64,000 bases of DNA from Rhizomucor pusillus (taxonomy: Eukaryota > Mucoromycota > Mucoromycetes > Mucorales > Lichtheimiaceae): the NCBI GenBank assembly GCA_900175165.2, contig FWWN02000682.1, positions 63,430-127,429 on the forward strand, in the 5' to 3' direction. Made by a program: the position numbers and the translations under genes. Under the pieces are notes generated by a model, which was not told the origin of the DNA, made no database searches, and saw nothing but the letters and a program-made list of their open reading frames with translations. How positions within the stretch are numbered: the first letter of the stretch is position 1; every line of letters begins with the position of its first letter. Shown here in pieces: positions 24,962 through 38,075 of this stretch.

Positions 24962-26560
24962 GACGCGCTCAGCTGCCAAAACAACCAGTCCTATCCTCAT
25001 CGATGAGAATAAAAAATCTTCAGAGATCGATCATCAACGACGACGAAACGAGTTACAGGCTCGCTTCCGAGTGAGCTATGCCCGCAAACCTGGCGCTCCG
25101 ACCAACTCTGGCTCAATTTCAGTCATGTCATCGTCATTCTCTGGCGCGCCAAAAGTCAAACAATCATCGACAGAATACTTTGGTACGTCTTTACCTAATG
25201 TTTCATCCGGCAACACAGTGGCTGCACGCGATGATGACAGAGACAGTGCAGATGACAAGGCATCGAACAGATACACAAACATCAACAATACCCTTTCGTT
25301 CCCTTCACGTACCATGCCAATACAGATTCAGAAGGTCCGCAGACAGAATACACCGCAACCGATGGACGCAGAGCAACATAAACGTTGGTTAGACGAGCAG
25401 CTGGAGAAGGTCGATTTCGACGATATCACGGTATCAGAACTAAAGGAGATGCTTCGCCAGCGTGGCAAGCCAGCAACTGGCAAGAAGGCAATTTTGGTGA
25501 AGCGTTTGCAGGAAGAACGCGAACACATGAAAGCTGCGAAAAGTGGGCGTGCTCACAGACACTCGCAGCCGCCTCCATCGTCCCACGCAACAAACAACTT
25601 GTTTGAACAATCTCTGTCTTATCAAGCTTCCTCGCCTTTACTCAGCCCTTACACAGCTGGCGGATCTCTACCGCCTTCTTCGCCACTCCCTATTGGCAGC
25701 CCTTCATCTTTACCCAACAGCTCTTCTATGTATATTCCAGGATCTCCAAATTCCGTCTCGTCCTTCTTGAATCGTTCCATCAACAACTTGCATATCGGTT
25801 CTCCTCCTGCTTCTTATCATGCCCGAAGATATTCACCATACGCTACCCCAGGCTCGCCCCGCCTTGGCTCTTCTCCAAAGTCGCCCGGACACAGACATAC
25901 TTACTCATCCTCGCTTCCAAACGACGGCATACCCTACTCTCCAGGAAGCGGGTCACCGCTATCCTCGTCCTACAGCTCGCGTTATCGACCCACTTACCAC
26001 AATAGTTACAACAGACCGAAGTCCTACGCTCCGTTTACGTCATCCGCGCTGGCAACACCTGACCATGACGACGATCGCGATCCGTTCGATGACCTTGCAG
26101 AAGATATGCAGGAGCAAGCAGCTGCAAGCAACAATGATGCTAATCCCGGCGACTACAACGTTATGGAAGGTGCACAGGATAATGTGATTATCGACGAAAA
26201 GACGCAGCAAGGTGAGTAAAGATTAAGACAAAATGATGATGAAACAATATGCAGTACACTCACTTGATATGCATATATTTTTGTTCCCAAATAATACTAG
26301 ATTTCAAGAACATGTATGGCATGGATCTTCCAGAAGGCTTTTCTCAAGACGATCTGTTTGCTCTCCTTGCGGGTCAAGGTCACAGCGGCAGCAGCAACAA
26401 CCATGCTTTTAACGGTTCCTTTGCTCCACAAGATACCCAGCAAGGCAGCAGCTGCTATGGTTTTGATCTCTCTAACACGGCATTGTTTAGTGGAGGAGGA
26501 AACGCCGACGGTAGCGATAATCGTTATCCATCCAACGCCAATGCAGCCTTTTGGAATTAG
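24183..26560 (+). CDS. SAP-domain, poly-Q nuclear protein
   Basis: Two exons (24183-26211 and 26301-26560) encode 762 residues. Most of the chain is low complexity: Gln-rich tracts, with a pure 15-residue poly-Q at residues 246-260, then Ser/Pro-rich stretches with many SP motifs. The one folded module is a SAP domain at about residues 412-450 (DFDDITVSELKEMLRQRGKPATGKKAILVKRL), a helix-extension-helix that binds AT-rich DNA. The C-terminal exon adds DFKNMYGMDLPEGFSQDDLFALLAG, an acidic/hydrophobic segment that could act as a transactivation region. I infer a chromatin or transcription-regulatory role; I do not recognise a named orthologue. Confidence 0.8.
24918..24962 (+). repeat. (CAA)14-CAG trinucleotide repeat coding poly-Q
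   Basis: Fourteen CAA codons and a final CAG encode 15 glutamines in the SAP-domain protein. A pure repeat of this kind is prone to length change between strains. Confidence 0.95.
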
Positions 26561-27293
26561 CACTTTCGATCCTTTGTATTGTCACGATGTATATTGAGGA
26601 GAATGAGAGAGACATACAAAGGAGGGAAAATGTATATAATTCTTTTATTCTCGTGGAATATCTGATTTTATTCGTCCAACAAGAGGATCAATGCCGTAAA
26701 TTAAACGGTTTTCCGGCCGAAGGCAGAAATGAATAGTTATAGCGTGACAAATATCTGGCAGGACGTTGAGTATGCCGAATCGATGGATGAACACGATATC
26801 GAATATTTGAGCGGACTTACGATAGTATGTCGTTTCGCTGGGACATGTTACATGTTGGTTGTTGCGCACGGCTTTTCAGTGTAGTTCCATCCATTCCGAT
26901 TCCAACTCCTAGTTTCTTCTTGCAAGCTGCTATATCTTATAGCTTTTTCCTGAATTTTCCGCCGTTATCTTTGCTTCTCTGTAAAGAGTGACATACATTA
27001 AAATCAATTATAGCACATACATGCATAATAGTCGTATGAGTTGTGCGTGATGACACGGAAGGCACAGCGAAAGCACTCAGAGCCATAGTGAGCACGTAGG
27101 GCAAAGGCTGTTAGATTGGCTAGATATTTGAAAAAGTCTGGGATTGGTTTGGATGCGAGTTGAAGAATATGCCCATTTCGAGATTTTGAACAATCATGCT
27201 GTCGGGTGCTATCAAGCCACTGAGTTCAGGGGGCGGATATCCCGAACCGACAAGAAAAAAAGTTCAAGCGATCATTCTAACTGCCAATCCACA
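26561..27293. other. Intergenic, no gene seen
   Basis: A 74-codon frame on the minus strand (26645-26869) and a short plus-strand frame from 26729 have no recognisable motif. Nothing else is visible before the UTP12 start. Confidence 0.4.
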
Positions 27294-30200
27294 ATGGTCA
27301 AGGCTTATCTTCGGTATGAGCCTCTGGCAAGCTTTGGCGTCATTGCCTCAGCGCAGGGAAACGTACTGTACGACAGCACCGGCAAATATGCACTTTCACC
27401 CGCTCTTGAAAGCGTATGTCTGTGGGATCTCAAAAAGGGTCTTCAGGTATGTTGGTGGATCGATCGAGAAATGAAGAAACTGCAAGACGAGACTTACCTT
27501 CTGTGTGTGTGTGTGTGTGCAATGGCTTCCAGCACGGTACTTGGAAAGAGTCTGATATCAAGGCTGAAGTGACATGCATTGCAAAGAGTCCTGACGGTAA
27601 AAACTACGCAGTAGGGTAGGTGCAATTGTACTTGTAGTTGCAAAAGTACCCAGTGTATTCAAACTTTTTGGACTAGATACGCCGACGGTGCTGTTCGATT
27701 GTGGACTATGGGATCAGAAGGATCTGTGGTGACACTCAGTGGACATCGAGGAGCAGTAACAGCGCTGGCCTTTGACGAGAATGGCACTCGACTGGCCTCA
27801 GGATCGCGCGACACACACCTTATTGTATGGGACGTTGTAGCTGAAACGGGTCTATACAGACTCAAGGGACACAAGGATCAAATCACTTGCCTAAAGTTCA
27901 TAAAGAATCCAGATGACAGTACCGGCAGCAATAGCAACAGCGATTATCTACTATCATCATCCAAAGATACCTTGTTGAAATTGTGGGACCTCTCGAGTCA
28001 ATTTTGTCGCGAGACGCTTGTCGGTCACAGAACTGAAGTGTGGTCATTCGATATTACTGCGGATCAAAAGACTATTATCTCTGGCGGTGCAGAACCGACC
28101 TTGAAAGCATGGACAATTGACTGGCAGGTCCTAAATGCCTCCATGGAAGAGGTGGAAACGAAGCAAGAGAACGGTGAGCCTTCGTTGGAGAAAGCAATCA
28201 CGTTGTATGGCAATATACCTCGCAGCACGCGCGACCGTATAGTTACAATCAAAGTACATCCTTGCGGCAAGTACTTTGGTGTACAAGCAGCTGGCAAAGT
28301 CATGGAGTTGTATCGTATACGCGACAAGGAGGAAGTGAAGAAGAAGATCCAGCGACGAAAGAAGAGAGCAAAGGAGAAGGGAAAGGATGTGGAAATCAGC
28401 GACAAGATTCAAGCGGAAGACGAGTTTACGAGGTACAATGAGATTCGCGCAAGCGCAAAATTAAGAACCTTTGACTTTGCACCAGACACAAATGTTGAAA
28501 AGACCGGCCATTTGCAGGTGAGAAAATATTTTGACTAATTCTTAGCTATCATGCTCTGTATTCACCTTCTGGGTAGATACTTTTGGCATTAGCAGATAAC
28601 GTGATTGAAGTATACAATGCACCTTTGCAAAAGAAAAAGTCGGAAGAGCAAGACGAACCGACGCGCTTGTCGTCTATCGATATGCATGGCCATCGTTCTG
28701 ACATTCGTGCACTTTCACTCAGCTCAGATGATGACTTGTTGGCATCCATTTCGCAAAGTAAGTTTACAAACACTTTGTCACTATATCTATTTACATAAAA
28801 ACTTTGAAATTTTCTAGATGCTCTCAAGATTTGGAACGTGAAGACCAAGAGCTGTATTAGAACCATGGAATGCGAATTCGCTGTATGCTGTTCATTTTTG
28901 CCTGGTAACCGACATGTGCTGGTTGGAACAAAGACCGGTATGCTGGAACTCTACGACATTGCAGCATCTGCGTTAGTTGAGTCGGTGCGTGCCCATGACG
29001 GCTCTGTCTATTCTTTGCATATCCGTCCAGACAAGCGAGGTTTTGCGACCGGCGGTGCTGACAAGGAAGTCAAGTTTTGGGACTTTACATTAACCGAGCA
29101 AAATGCAAGTATCAGCACCCACGACCAAGTGAAACGAGATGGCTTACATTTATTTCTTTTATTATAGGGTTCCAAAAAGTTTTCATTTGTGCACATGCGA
29201 ACGCTCAAGCTTTCCGATGAAGTCTTGTGTGTCCGCTACAGCCCCAACCAGAACTTGATCGCAGTTTCTCTCTTGGACACTACTGTCAAGGTCTTTTACC
29301 ACGACACCCTTAAATTCTTCCTTTCCCTCTATGGTCACAAGGTACGCTCATATAATTTGTGTGTTTTCCGGGCGCATTTCTTACGTGGTTCATTAGTTAC
29401 CGGTATTATCAATGGACATTTCCTCTGATAATACACTTATTGCTACTGCTTCCGCCGACAAAAATATCAAACTTTGGGGTCTTGACTTTGGTGATTGCCA
29501 CAAGTCCTTGTTTGCACACCAAGAAAGCGTTACATCTGTCCAATTTGTGTGGGGTACACACTACTTCTTTTCCACAAGCAAAGACAAGGTTCTCAAATAT
29601 TGGGATGGCGACAAGGTATGTAACTATCGGTATAAATAATAACCAGTTTCGCTGAGTCTCGGGTGATTTCTTTAAGTTTGAAAATATCATGAAGCTGGAA
29701 GGTCACCACGGCGAAGTGTGGGCGTTGGCTGTTGCAAAGCATGGAACATTTGTTGTAACAGGTTCGCACGACCGATCCATACGAATTTGGGAACGCACTG
29801 AAGATCAGGTACGAACTACTGTTCCCTTAGACGTGTCAGTAGATTGCATTACTTACCCGTTCCTTTAATTGTGATAGCTCTTTTTGGAAGAAGAGCGAGA
29901 AAAAGAGTTGGAAGAAATGTACGAATCGACTCTTGTTAATCAAATGGAGAAGGCGGATATCAATGACATGGAGGTGGATTCCGCTGGACGGCAGACTATG
30001 GAAACACTTAAAGCTGGTGAACGCATCATTGAAGCTCTGGAGCTTGCTGATGCAGAAAAGGCAGCGTGGGAAGCATACGAAGATGTAAGTCCATTTTATT
30101 GCATTAAATAAGCATGAACATCCATTTTGACTCGATCCTGGTAGGCCAAGTCTCGAGGTGTGCAAGCAGCACCGCCGCAAAAGAACCCTATTCTCCTAGC

Positions 30201-30683
30201 GATGGGTGACTTAACGTACGATCGCTATGTGTTGAATGTGGTTGAAAAGATCAAGGCAAACGACCTTGAAGAGGCTCTTTTGGTTTTGCCATTCGCCAAA
30301 GTCATGTCTCTCTTATCATACATTGAAGGATGGGCAAAGAAGGTATGATTTTTCTTGTCAAAACAGAGAATAAGAATAGAAATTGATGAGAAGAACGATC
30401 GTAGGATTGGAACATTATTTTGGTATCCCGCATTTTATTCGCATTGCTAAAGACACATCACAATCAAATCGTGGCCAACCGACTCATGCGGCCTATGCTC
30501 GACTCGATCCGACACCATTTACGTGCGTGCCTCCAGAGACAAAAGAACCTGATGGGTTACAACAAAGCTGCTCTTCAGTACCTGAAACGTGATTGGGAAG
30601 CGCGCAACACGGCTGAATTCTTTGACCAAGCACCTGCCAGCACGACCGAGAAGAAGCGCAAGTTCATCCAATTAGCCGCATAA
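27294..30683 (+). CDS. UTP12: U3 snoRNP / SSU processome WD-repeat protein UTP12 (DIP2/WDR3)
   Basis: Eleven exons (27294-27446, 27533-27615, 27677-28517, 28577-28757, 28818-29104, 29168-29341, 29397-29615, 29677-29808, 29878-30084, 30145-30342, 30405-30683) encode 917 residues; yeast and human orthologues have about 940. Two sets of WD40 repeats are visible (for example [69 protein letters not shown]). A charged insert ([16 protein letters not shown]) and the helical UTP12 domain at the C-terminus ([39 protein letters not shown]) complete the protein. It belongs to the UTP-B subcomplex and is needed for 18S rRNA maturation in the nucleolus. Intron 5 (29105-29167) uses a GC-AG pair; the exon 8 acceptor ends in AAG. 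Confidence 0.95.
27502..27520. repeat. (GT)n microsatellite inside UTP12 intron 1
   Basis: About nine GT units lie in the first intron, just before its CAG acceptor. This intron, 86 nt, is longer than most in the window. Confidence 0.85.
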
Positions 30684-30805
30684 AATTGTAAATGTTTTTT
30701 CTCTTTTGTTAGCACGAGATGCTCTAGAGAGATGTATGTTAATGTTTATGTACATTCTTTTTAATTCATTCTGATATCATGATCAGTTGTCATCATCTTT
30801 CATTA

Positions 30806-31929
30806 TCATCGTCTATCTTCCAGTAGATGCAACTGTCCCAATGTCTTGATGGCCTTCTCGTACACTCCCAAAAATATACTGCCGCCGATAGAAATCCACA
30901 TTACGCGTGGACCGATGCCTGCGAGTAACACCCTAGGTCCCTCTTCCGCAACGATGCGTTTGAATGTTGATATAATTCCGGTGCTGTGATCTGCCATTTG
31001 GTTCTACGAAATGCATCGTCAATGTCCTGTTTATTTGCTTGCCACCCAATCGCTATTTTTTTTACCTTTTGCAACAGCATGATTCGAGTTTTACAGACAT
31101 CCAAGGGAGTGGTGATTGCCGCAGCCAAACCACCAGCCAGCGATCCCCACACGGCGGCCTCGTATGGTTCTATGCGACGGCCCTTGTGTAGTGAATAAGC
31201 ATACTTGAAATATTCGTATACGGGAAACTGTATGCAAGTAAACGGGATTTCTCGTGCGACTGTCGACAAGAATCCGCGATAGAACCCGAGGATACCCTCT
31301 GTTCGCAAGACGTTCCGCACAGCATCAGACGTGGTCGCAAACTGCTTGGTCTGCATTCTTTGCTTGATCACTTCTGTCGGGACTCGCACAGTGCATGCAG
31401 ACTTTGATGTCCATTAATCATTCACTCCCAGATATATCTGTGTAGCTACACTGTCGCTTACAATTTCACCAAACGATGCCGCTGTCATGTGAATAAAGTG
31501 TGCATTGTTCAACTTGTCAAAGGATGCTCCCAGTAACCGTTTCGTTGCCTCGTACGTCACAAAGAACAAGGATGCTTTCAAAAGAGAAAAGGACAATATC
31601 AGTGACTTATCTCCCTCTCTTATTCTACATCGCGCCCATACTCACCACTGGGAGCACTGCCGATAACCGCAGATAGCAGGCCAGAATATACGCCGCGAAA
31701 ACCTCCAGAAGCTATAAACCCTGCCTGTGATTGCAGTCTGGTTTTGATCGTATCTGCAAGCGATCTCGGATCAGTGTCTTCTAAAGATCGCGTCAAAAGG
31801 GGTGGTTGTCATGTTACCCAGGGGAAAGAGTGCAGTGTCGACGGCTGTACCGGCCATAGCGCCTGCCAGCAGGGCTTGCCTCAAGTTGGTCTGGTAAACG
31901 GCAGCAGACGAAGAGCCGTCGTTGCTCAT
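30806..31929 (-). CDS. PET8: Mitochondrial S-adenosylmethionine carrier (PET8/SLC25A26-like)
   Basis: The protein shows three mitochondrial-carrier repeats with motifs [21 protein letters not shown] and [11 protein letters not shown]. The sequence around the first ([31 protein letters not shown]), the block [27 protein letters not shown], and [21 protein letters not shown] in the third repeat are characteristic of the SAM carrier subgroup. It would exchange cytosolic S-adenosylmethionine for S-adenosylhomocysteine across the inner membrane, feeding methylation, biotin and lipoate synthesis. At least five short introns are present. Two acceptors end in AAG (31402-31404 and 31576-31578, complement). 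The C-terminus is short (LLEDRR). Confidence 0.88.
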
Positions 31930-34900
31930 TAGCGTTGCAAGTGAAGGAACAAAAAAATGAGTGAGACTCGAAAAAATCGAGCGGCGGCGTTTCGGCTCTT
32001 TGACAGGGTCCTGCTGTTTATTATTACAGCAGATCACATCTGACGAAAATCTTGGACTTATATCACACAGCAGTAAAATTAAAGTGAGGCAAAGCGAGCG
32101 AGAATTATTCTTCACTTTCACATACAATTACTGAGTGTTGCTGCAACATTATGGCCAGAAAAGCCGGCGAGGCTTTAAGGCCCAGGATCATCAGGGCAAA
32201 CCGATAAGTCCAGATTTTAGACTAAATGGTTCTTTATCCTACTCTGTACCGAGTATGAGCTGCAAAATTTTAATCCATACGAGCCGTGCCATATAAGCGA
32301 GAATAAATCGTTACAATCCTCAACGTTGGTCATTCTTCATCACCTGTAGGTGATAAGAATGAGTCCAAGCATTTTTGGTAATATCAGATACTGAAGATCG
32401 ATCAATTTACACCTTGACTTTTGATACTGTAGTTTGGAAAACAGAGTTGCAGACGCAGTTCGAATGTGCACCGTTTTCATCATGTCTATAGGATAAGCGA
32501 TATTGATTCCTTTGATATTATCTGATCCGACGTGGCGACCAGCCTGATTAGTGGACGATACTACTGTGAGATACTTGATTGCTTCTTTTCGTGTCATTCC
32601 TTTTATACGTTTGCTGAGATCACTGTGGACATATCCTCGCAATTCTAATAAATAAATGCACATTTTATCTCAATACGTACTGAACTTCTAGTCCTATGGA
32701 TGGACGATTCATAACTACCCGTAAAGTTTCTATGCGCTCTTCACTTTCTTATCACTGCTTTTCAACCCAAAAGCGTATTGTTTATTAGAGCGCATGCACG
32801 ATAATTAGACCGCCGGACAAGTTCCATTCAGCTTTATGAACATGTATATGTATCAATTCCAAATTACAACAGACTAAATAAAAATGATCATCAAAAGTAT
32901 ATTGTTCATATAGTGCAGAGCATCGTGGTCACTGCTTATTTTTGTATGCATATTATGCATTACACAAAACAAACAAATATGCAGCTTACTGCCAAAACGT
33001 TCCGAAAATGCCAAAAGAATGATAAACTGTCCAAAAGCTCATAACTGCACCTCTTACCGCACCATTTTTTATTCAACAACGACATATATTGCCGACGACT
33101 TCACACTGGTAACGTCGTTCCAGTCCTTCCACGAGCCATGGTCAAATCTGTGCTCTACGCAGCAGACAACTCGCTAATAGCCGGCACGACCAACACACGT
33201 TCAATACTACCTAGTTTCGGGCAAAGGACAAATTTACTCCCTACTCTAATATCTCGTCGGATGCTCACGCCCTCAGATACAAAGGTCGGATAACAGAAGT
33301 ATCGCGCTCATTGCAGATCGAGATGACACCGACAAACCAGCGGTATTCCGTTCCTCCATTATGCAATCGTTCTACAATCCTTCACAATGCGTCGGGCCAA
33401 GTAGATCTGTTTATATCGACCATATCAACGTGTCGTGCACAGACTCTGGCATTCCCTCTTTGGTTGCTAGCCCGTGTCCCTCATACCTTCCTTTTCAATC
33501 TAAATATCCTTCGGGCTCAACACTCTTTATATTATATTCAGTCCATTATTACCATAATACCAAACATCAGAAAACATATAATTATCCCTAGAATAAAAAG
33601 AATAAAACGATACTTAACTACCTCCTACCTTCGTGGTTCTCGTGGTTCCCTTTTCTGTGTGAGCTCGTAGCGCAAAACAAGTAGCGTTACGAAAGACGGT
33701 AAAAAAAAGGTCCAATAACTGCTTGGATAATCTAGAGTTCGTGACTCCTTCAGAATACGCATACCGGGCATATGGGGAAATGCAGACGGCCACTCGCAAC
33801 GGTCACGTCATCCACAATATGGAAGACAGTTCGTACATTACCTTGGAATGGCCTTCCTTTCTATGAAGTATCGAATGAATATTACGTCGGGCGGGTGGGG
33901 GACGGGCTCCGAAACTTTGGAGCTGCATTATCGGACTCGGGAATATGCAGTGGTCGATTTTGGGGTCGATCAGACCCACGATTCTTCAAGCCGTTTTTCT
34001 TCGCAACCGGTTGACCGCCTGGTTGTCTACAAACCACGATTGTAAAACAACTTCTTTTTCAATGGCAATTATCCATCCCGCTAGATCTAGAAAAGCCATA
34101 AAAACCCTCTTGTAAACAGCGTTAGGCATCATCTCAATTCCACATTAAACAAAAGAGCCCCAAAGGATATTTTTGTCCCTTGTCTTCATTAGCTCATAAA
34201 GCACTCTGACACAATTGCGAGTAATAGTCTGCATTGAGTATTTGATAAGAATAAATACGCAACCATGAACCTTCCTTGCTGCTCTTTATTCAGTTTCCAA
34301 GAATTTATCATGGTCAAATAGCGCGCAATCGTGTCCTAAAGGTGAATGTTGGTTAGCATACTTTGATTTTTCAGTGTAGTCGTCTCATTAAGGATGAAGA
34401 TTGATTGCACTCCCACGACGTAAACAATTTTAGTTTAGCGTCGCGATCTGGCGCATAGATAACATAATCATACCTCACAGCTGCAGCTCACCCTGAAATC
34501 GTGTGTTTGCACCATTGTTCTAATAGATAACATGTCCCCTTAATCGTTTCATTGCATAGCGAACACATTTCCACGTCGCCCAAGTCAGGAGACATATGTA
34601 CATATCTTTCCTTGGTAAATCATTCTAGTGCCAGTGATCTACGGTGCTACTTCCGTCCCACCTCCTTCCGAAAACTATCGATGCATATCGATTTGCTTAA
34701 ACCAATGCTTTGCTACATCGATGTCTATCCCATCATATTTACGAAATTCTTACAATCTTGCCTTGTATTTGCTATGTTTGCATCGTCAATTATATATGTT
34801 CAAGGCTTGGCATGCATCGAGCGGGATTAGATTTATCTGATACTACTACACTTTCCGGTTATTGACATTTTCATATAATAGCTTAGTGGCATGCTGTTTT

Positions 34901-35585
34901 TCGTTTTATTTAGCATCGCATATCGTAATCTCACTGTGAGATTTCGCAAGACGAGTTTGCGAATGACCGTGATACGGGATATTTAAAATACTTTGACGAT
35001 TGCCCTATTATTGCTAAGTTTTCCAAGAAAAAAAAATCCAAACAGCGACGGATGTTGCTTCGCAGCAAAGTGGGCTTTTCATTCGTCGCGGAACAAAATT
35101 TTGCGTCTAAAACACCCCAAAAAGAAAAATATCTCTACATGAGATGGTTTTCTTGTGTACTTTTCTATACCACTGCAGTGAGGTGACATGGCAACTATCA
35201 TGATCGGATCACGGAGAAGAAGCTCAAGCCACCAGTGTGGGTCACATGCGTGTGAAAATTAATGGGAGAAGTATAAAAAAAGGATCTCGAAAATCCAAAG
35301 ATTGGACGGACTATAATTGAGAAGCAGATCGAACTCTCATTCGCTACCAAGGAGCACTTCTTGAGCACGCCATCGCTATGGTCTCTTAGAAAACAGCGGC
35401 GTTGGAAAGTTTTTTAAATTGGATCATCGAGATGCTCTATGTCGTTATCGCTTCTTCTTTAGCATTATCCCTTCCCCGTTTTTTCTTTTTTTATTAAAAG
35501 AGAGAAAATTCGACTAGCTATCCGGGTCACTGGCCACAACAAAAAAGATATCTCGATTTCAACTTTATCTCTCCCTCCACGTCAG
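31930..35585. other. 3.6 kb region without a clear gene
   Basis: This is the longest gene-poor stretch in the window. A 107-codon minus-strand frame (32340-32663) has no motif. Plus-strand sequence at about 33716-33855 reads as an open segment with protein-like composition (EFVTPSEYAYRAYGEM, then HNMEDSSYITLEWPSF). It then stops, while an overlapping frame (33848-34045) continues to VDRLVVYKPRL. This could be a broken gene or a mobile-element remnant. From 35400 to 35585 the sequence is AT- and T-rich, as expected for the promoter and leader of the permease. Confidence 0.4.
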
Positions 35586-37506
35586 ATGGACTCTGAAAAG
35601 TACGCCACATCGGTCGACCTGGCCGAAAGCCTTGGTGCTTCCACCGCATCATCCAAAGGCGAGAAACAGCAAGAACTACATCGCGGCTTGAAAGCTAGAC
35701 ATATTCAGATGATTGCGCTAGGCGGTACCATTGGTGCGTCTTTACAACGAGGAGCCATCATTTTCCGTTAGATATTAATCTGTCCCTTTCTTTTCCTTTG
35801 TCTCCATCCTCCAGGTACTGGCCTGTTTATGTCTTCTGGAAAGGCTGTGAGTTCGGCAGGACCAGGAGTAAGTCGACCTCTATGTTATTCTAGTTTTTTG
35901 GTTGCAGTTTATTGATTTTAATTTTTTCTAGGGTGCTTTGGTTGCCTAGTATGTATTCCCTCAGGATGCTTCGTTCAAATTTTTAGGTCGAGTTATTAAC
36001 CGCTCTTTTGATACAGCGCCATCCTTGGTCTTCTCGTCTTCTGCGTCATGATGAGCCTCGGTGAGATGGCTGCCTACATCCCCGTCGCTGGTAGCTTTGC
36101 ACAGTTTGCCACCCGATTTGCCGACCCTTCCCTTGGTTTTACTGTTGGATGGGTTTACTGGGCAAACTGGGCTGTCGGTGTTGCTGTGGAATTGACCGGT
36201 GTTGCTATGATCATGGAATTCTGGGTGCAAAGCGTTAATTCCGTCGTGTGGAGTATCATCTGCCTTGTCATCCTTATCGTCATTAATGTATTCTCAGTCA
36301 AAGGCTACGGTGAAGTCGAGTAAGTCTGAGCTACCGTAGCAACCGTTACCACAGCAACGGTAACGGTGCACCTAGCGATCAATAGAAATTTACCGTACTA
36401 ACTTGATGCTCTCTCCTGCTAGATACTGGATTTCATTCATCAAAATCGTGGTTGTAGTGATCTTCATTATTGTCGGTATCTGCGTTGACACTGGTGCCGC
36501 TGGCGGCGACCACATTGGTGTTCGAAACTTCCACTTGGAAGGCGGTGCTTTCCCTTACGGATTCCTTGGCGTTTTCAATGCGTTCCTGACGGCTGCATTC
36601 TCTTTCAACGGTGTCGAAATTGTCGGTATCGCTGCCGGTGAATCGCAAAATCCTCACAAAACTGTACCCGCTGCTGTCAAGCAAGTTTTCTTTCGTATCG
36701 TCCTCTTCTACATCCTTACTATGCTCATTATCGGTCTCTGCATCCCATACACTGACCCGAACCTGTTGCGTGGTGGCGACAATATTTCCGTCAGTCCTTT
36801 CACACTTGTCTTCCAAAAGGCCGGTGCTGCTTGGGCTGCTGATTTGATGAATGCCGTGATTCTCGTCACCATGATCAGTGCTGGTAACTCTGGTGTATAC
36901 TCCTCCAGTCGTACACTCCTGGCGCTTGCAGAGAACGGATCCGCGCCGCGCTTTTTTACTCGAATCAACCGTTTTGGCATCCCGATTTGGTGTATTGCTG
37001 CTAGTTGCTTCGTTGGCTGCTTGGCATTCTTGACCAGCTTGTTTGGATCCGGCGTCGTATTTACCTGGTTGACTAACCTCACATCTGTGGCCGGTTTGAT
37101 AACTTGGGTGATCATCTCCATCACTCACATCGGTTTCCGCATTGGTTATCGCAAACAGGGTCGTTCGCTGAAAGACCTACCCTACGTTGCTCCTCTATTC
37201 CCGGTGTGCGATCTTTTCGTTATTGTCATCGGCCTTATCATCATTTGCGGTCAAGGTTACCATACATTCTACGCTCCCATCGACGCCAAAGATGTTGTTG
37301 CTGCATACATCGGTGTTATCTTTGCAGTAGCTCTCTATGTGGGGCACAAACTCTGGAAGCGTGGACGGTTCTTCAACCGATGGGAAGACATGGATTTTGA
37401 CAGTGGCACCATCCCCATGGAGCCCAAAGACTATGATATTGGAACAACCAAATCCTTACCTCTCTGGAGACGCATTTTCAACAAAATCATTGATATTATT
37501 GCCTAA
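35586..37506 (+). CDS. Amino-acid permease, YAT family (AGP1/GAP1-like)
   Basis: Five exons (35586-35733, 35815-35867, 35932-35948, 36017-36319, 36423-37506) encode 534 residues. The cytosolic N-terminus ends in [31 protein letters not shown], the substrate-binding GTIGTGLF signature of fungal amino-acid permeases. Then follow GEMAAYIPVAGSFAQFATRF, VGWVYWANWAVGVAVELTG, FSFNGVEIVGIAAGESQNP, TMISAGNSGVYSSSRTL and about 12 hydrophobic spans in all. It should be a plasma-membrane proton-coupled importer; specificity is not predictable. The N-terminal lysines are possible ubiquitin sites for Rsp5-type turnover. Exon 3 is a 17-nt micro-exon coding GALVA plus two bases of Tyr. Intron 4 contains a 9-bp inverted repeat (36342-36350 with 36359-36367). 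Confidence 0.93.
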
Positions 37507-38075
37507 AAAAGTCGCTCATCATTTGTATATTTCTCTCACCTTCCCCTCCCTTTAGTCATTATTCATTGTACTTTATATGTATTTTGTATATTGATGCCTT
37601 CTCATATGTATTATACCTCTTCAACAGAGATTCCCACATTCTCACTAATTTAAAATGAAAAAAAGTGCCTTTTGTTGTTGGATGCAAAAAGAAAAAGGAA
37701 GAGGAGGTGGACCAAATTCATTCGCTTTTGATCGATGTCTCGTCGCACAGGAATTTGCGTCCCCGCGCAAACACGCGCACAGCAAACCTCTGCCCAGCCG
37801 CCCAGCCTTTGTCCGTCACGCACGGCTTTTCTCCCTCTCTTCTCCCTCACCCCAGTCTCCTAAAGACTTGCACAAAACGGGTTTCTTCCCGCAGCGCACA
37901 TTCCTTGGCGAGCAATTGCTTATATCTAAACTCTCGGTATGTTTAGCTTGGAAACTTCCGACATTTGTCCACCCCTTCAATGCTGGTCGGATGAAACATG
38001 GGCTGCCGTCCTCTTCTTTTCTTCTTTAACTCTAAAGTTCATCCATTAACCATACTATTAGAATTTTGAGACGAA
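37507..38075. other. Intergenic region upstream of CDC42
   Basis: Contains the 3' flank of the permease and a C/T-rich segment (37780-37860). The open frames of 90-125 codons on both strands have no motif and lie in low-complexity sequence. Confidence 0.4.

Noticed and set aside
24918..24962. Short direct repeats considered as a CRISPR-like array
   Set aside because: It is a trinucleotide microsatellite in frame coding poly-Q; no spacers.
36433..37128. A 231-codon open frame on the minus strand
   Set aside because: It is antisense to the last exon of the amino-acid permease; its composition (Asp/Ser/Arg-rich, no domain) is what the reverse of a membrane-protein gene yields.
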